27,625 nt of DNA, from NCBI GenBank assembly GCA_018398765.1, contig JAHBMJ010000402.1, positions 22,250 through 49,874 on the forward strand, written 5' to 3'. The position numbers were made by a program, and so were the translations under genes. Positions 25,606 through 27,625 of the stretch are shown here, piece by piece. Under the pieces are notes generated by a model. That model saw nothing but the letters and a program-made list of their open reading frames with translations. It had not been told where the DNA came from and did no database searches. Source of the stretch: Chromera velia. Its lineage: Eukaryota > Sar > Chromeraceae. Positions within the stretch are counted from its first letter, which is position 1. Every line of letters starts with the position of its first letter.

Positions 25606-27027
25606 ATGAGAAGAATCTCCGTACCGCTTGGAGGGCATGTGTCGCCTGACACAGGAGGGCGTCTCCGTGTCGCTTTGCCGTCTCGTTGTCCGTGTGGGGC
25701 CGTCTCTCAACGGCCGGTTGCACGGCGACGCAGTCCCCTTGCCAAGCAGCGCAGGGGGTTTCCTTCGTCTTCTGCGTCATGTAGCCAAGCGGCTGTGTCG
25801 CCCATGTCTCGCCTAACCGCCTTGCATGAGCAGTGGAAACGAGAGAGGCTCCAGGAGACGGCAAGTGGGGGCAGGAAGGAGACGGGAACTGACCCATCTG
25901 AACGAGGGGAGACAGCACCGCGATTCTTTTCCACCTCTGCCTCTGACCTCTCACGGGCTTCCGATGAAAGTGATTCCTTCAGCCTTGAGCATTTTGAGAG
26001 ACGGGGACTGCGCGCCTCCCCCGAGAGGGAGCCCTGGCACCTCTCCCAGTCGGCCCTTCAAAAACTCAGCGCGAAGATTCTCTTCCTGAACATGTGGATG
26101 GACCAGCGAAGGTCCAGAAACAGAACCAGGAGGAAGAGTCTAGAGGGAGGTGAGGAAGACAGAGACGGAGACAGAGACGGTGCACTCCAAAGCGCATCCT
26201 GCAGGAGTCCTGTGGAAGGAGGGGTGGTGCCTGCGGATTTGTCGGCGCAGGAGGAGAGAAGAGTTCTCGAGGCACTCACCCACTCAGCCAGAGAGCTGAG
26301 TGTGCAGACGCCTGTCCGGTTCGTTGTGCTATTAAGTCAAGTCGCAAACACCAGGGTGAACCCGCGGAGGGTTGAGAGTGCAGAGTTGCACGGTCGTATG
26401 CTGGAGTCAATTTTCTCGTCAGTAACTGATGGGAGCAGACGGGCTGTAGGGGGTGAGGGGACGAGAAGCGTGTTTGAGAGTTTGTCGACCCAGGATCGTC
26501 TCTCCCTTTGCCGAACGCTTCTCTCTGTGCTCTCAAAAAGACACCTGGAAGAGAAACCGCCCTCAGAAGCAGAGATCGCGGCTCTATCTGCGATTATGGA
26601 CTCGTTCGTTCAGAGCTTGAAGAAGGAGAGGAAAGGAGAAAAGGGAGGAGTGGAAAGCTCCTCTGCATCATCGGTGACTTCACTCGCCCTTCTGTGCGCA
26701 CTGGCTGCGCGCGTTGAAAGCAGGTATGTAGACGTGGAAGGAAGAAGTGGCCTCGGCCGTTCCATCGGTCGGTCGGTGGGTGGGTGGGTGGGTTCGTTTG
26801 TTCTTTCGACTCAGTGATGGCTGGGTTTACGTCGTCATCCTTCCCGTCTTTTGTATTCTGGAAGGGCAGCTTCGCTCCACCCCCTGACTTTTCGTTTTCT
26901 TCTTCTTGTACTACTACTTCTTCTGTATTGAACCGCGGGCGTGCATACAAGGAGGGAACTTCAACATTGACACCCTTCGTGTTTGGTCTGCTTGTGTGAG
27001 AGTGTTTTGCGTGTCTGTGACCCATTG

Positions 27028-27099
<72 letters not shown>

Positions 27100-27625
27100 C
27101 TTTCACTGCAGGCTTTCGCAACAGAAAGTAAGATTGAAAGAATTTGAGGGGCTTCCCTTGGCAGAGAGAGGAGAAGGGAGCCAGAAAAAGTTTTGTTGTT
27201 GGTCGGATTCTCTTGCATCCGCTTTTGTGAAGACTTTAGATCGGAACGAGCTCGTTGTTGAGTCTCGGGAGGGGTTGAAGAAAGTCGCGTTCCCTTTGAG
27301 TCCCCTCAGCAGTGAATTGAATGTGTCCTCGTCCTCTCCGTCTGTCAGCCTCCCAGGAGCGACACTCCCTGTCTGGAGAGGACAGAAGGAGGACTGTGTG
27401 GAAGCTCTTCGCGCACTTGTGTTTTCTGCCTCTTCGATCGGCTTTGCCCTTGCAGAAAGAGCATCGTCGTCTTTTGATATGGCAGCAAGAGAAAAGGGCG
27501 GGGGACTTCAGAGGAGGCATCTTCCCTCGCCTTCTTCTTTTGATCACCCCCCTGCCTCACCGTCAGGCTCGTGCCATTCTCCTTTCCTTTCTCTTTCTCC
27601 TCGCTTATTCCCGACAGATGTCGAT
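25606..27625 (+). CDS. Large unrecognised protein, partial at right edge
   Basis: Two exons are visible: 25606-26723 and 27112-27625, the second open to the window end (544 residues so far). The donor GTATGT at 26724 and acceptor CACTGCAG match in phase (AG plus G, Arg373). The second exon stays open for 171 codons without a stop, which supports the model. The first 60-70 residues are rich in Arg, Ser and Pro and nearly free of acids, like an organelle presequence. Residues of about 205-390 look alpha-helical, with leucine-rich segments such as EERRVLEALTHSARELSV, DRLSLCRTLLSVLSKR and VTSLALLCALAARVESRLS; Ser-rich low-complexity stretches follow. I do not recognise the family. Helical-repeat organellar RNA-binding proteins of alveolates (RAP-type) are one possibility on general appearance only; no RAP motif is visible. 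The ATG at 25606 is the first of the frame; later ones at about residues 67 and 167 are alternatives. Confidence 0.72.
27031..27111 (+). repeat. GT microsatellite leading into an acceptor
   Basis: Two GT runs (about 27031-27099, one CT interruption) are followed by TTCTTTCACTGCAG, the acceptor for the exon at 27112. It is the same arrangement as at 232-276 and 16045-16091. Confidence 0.95.

Overview
The window is eukaryotic nuclear DNA from an intron-rich genome full of microsatellites. My best guess is a chromerid-like alga or other alveolate (Chromera-type). The argument is: (1) a high-molecular-weight thioredoxin reductase ending in GCGGGKCG, the C-terminal redox tail known from Plasmodium; (2) very short exons joined by GT-AG introns; (3) 3' splice sites that are almost always TGCAG. 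The species call is inference. I found no tRNA, rRNA, CRISPR array, or intact transposase or reverse transcriptase gene.

Layout. Positions 1-1153 hold the last two exons I can place of an unrecognised + strand gene. Positions 1154-10031 are almost gene-free. Within them, about 2170-8870 is visibly more A+T-rich than the flanks. It holds a frame-broken gene of tandem Cys/His HGR units (2836-3351, -), a 45-bp minisatellite (6240-6775), a diverged repeated segment (about 4010 and 7057) and possible promoter-like elements. Positions 10032-13943 (-) are a complete six-exon thioredoxin reductase of 600 residues. A divergent gap (13944-14690) separates it from a five-exon + strand gene for a 116-residue CxxC...CxxC zinc-ribbon protein (14691-17620). 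After an A+T-rich convergent gap comes a thirteen-exon stomatin-like protein 2 gene on the minus strand (18565-24778, 460 residues, Gly-rich tail). A second divergent gap leads to a large unrecognised + strand gene (25606 to the right edge, 544 residues inside the window).

The two recognised genes both look organelle-directed: an FAD disulfide reductase with a presequence-like N-terminus, and a mitochondrial SPFH membrane scaffold. The right-edge protein also starts with an Arg/Ser-rich, acid-poor stretch. Nothing suggests a shared pathway or operon.

The most interesting content is in gene structure. Partial exon copies that include an exon-intron junction lie in tandem inside introns of two neighbouring genes. 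Several donors sit at the first base of GTCN tetranucleotide runs. Microsatellites inside genes are pyrimidine- or GT-rich on the sense strand whichever strand the gene is on, and some abut acceptors. Exon models were built by hand from reading frame, splice motifs and phase; every internal phase closes for the three complete genes.
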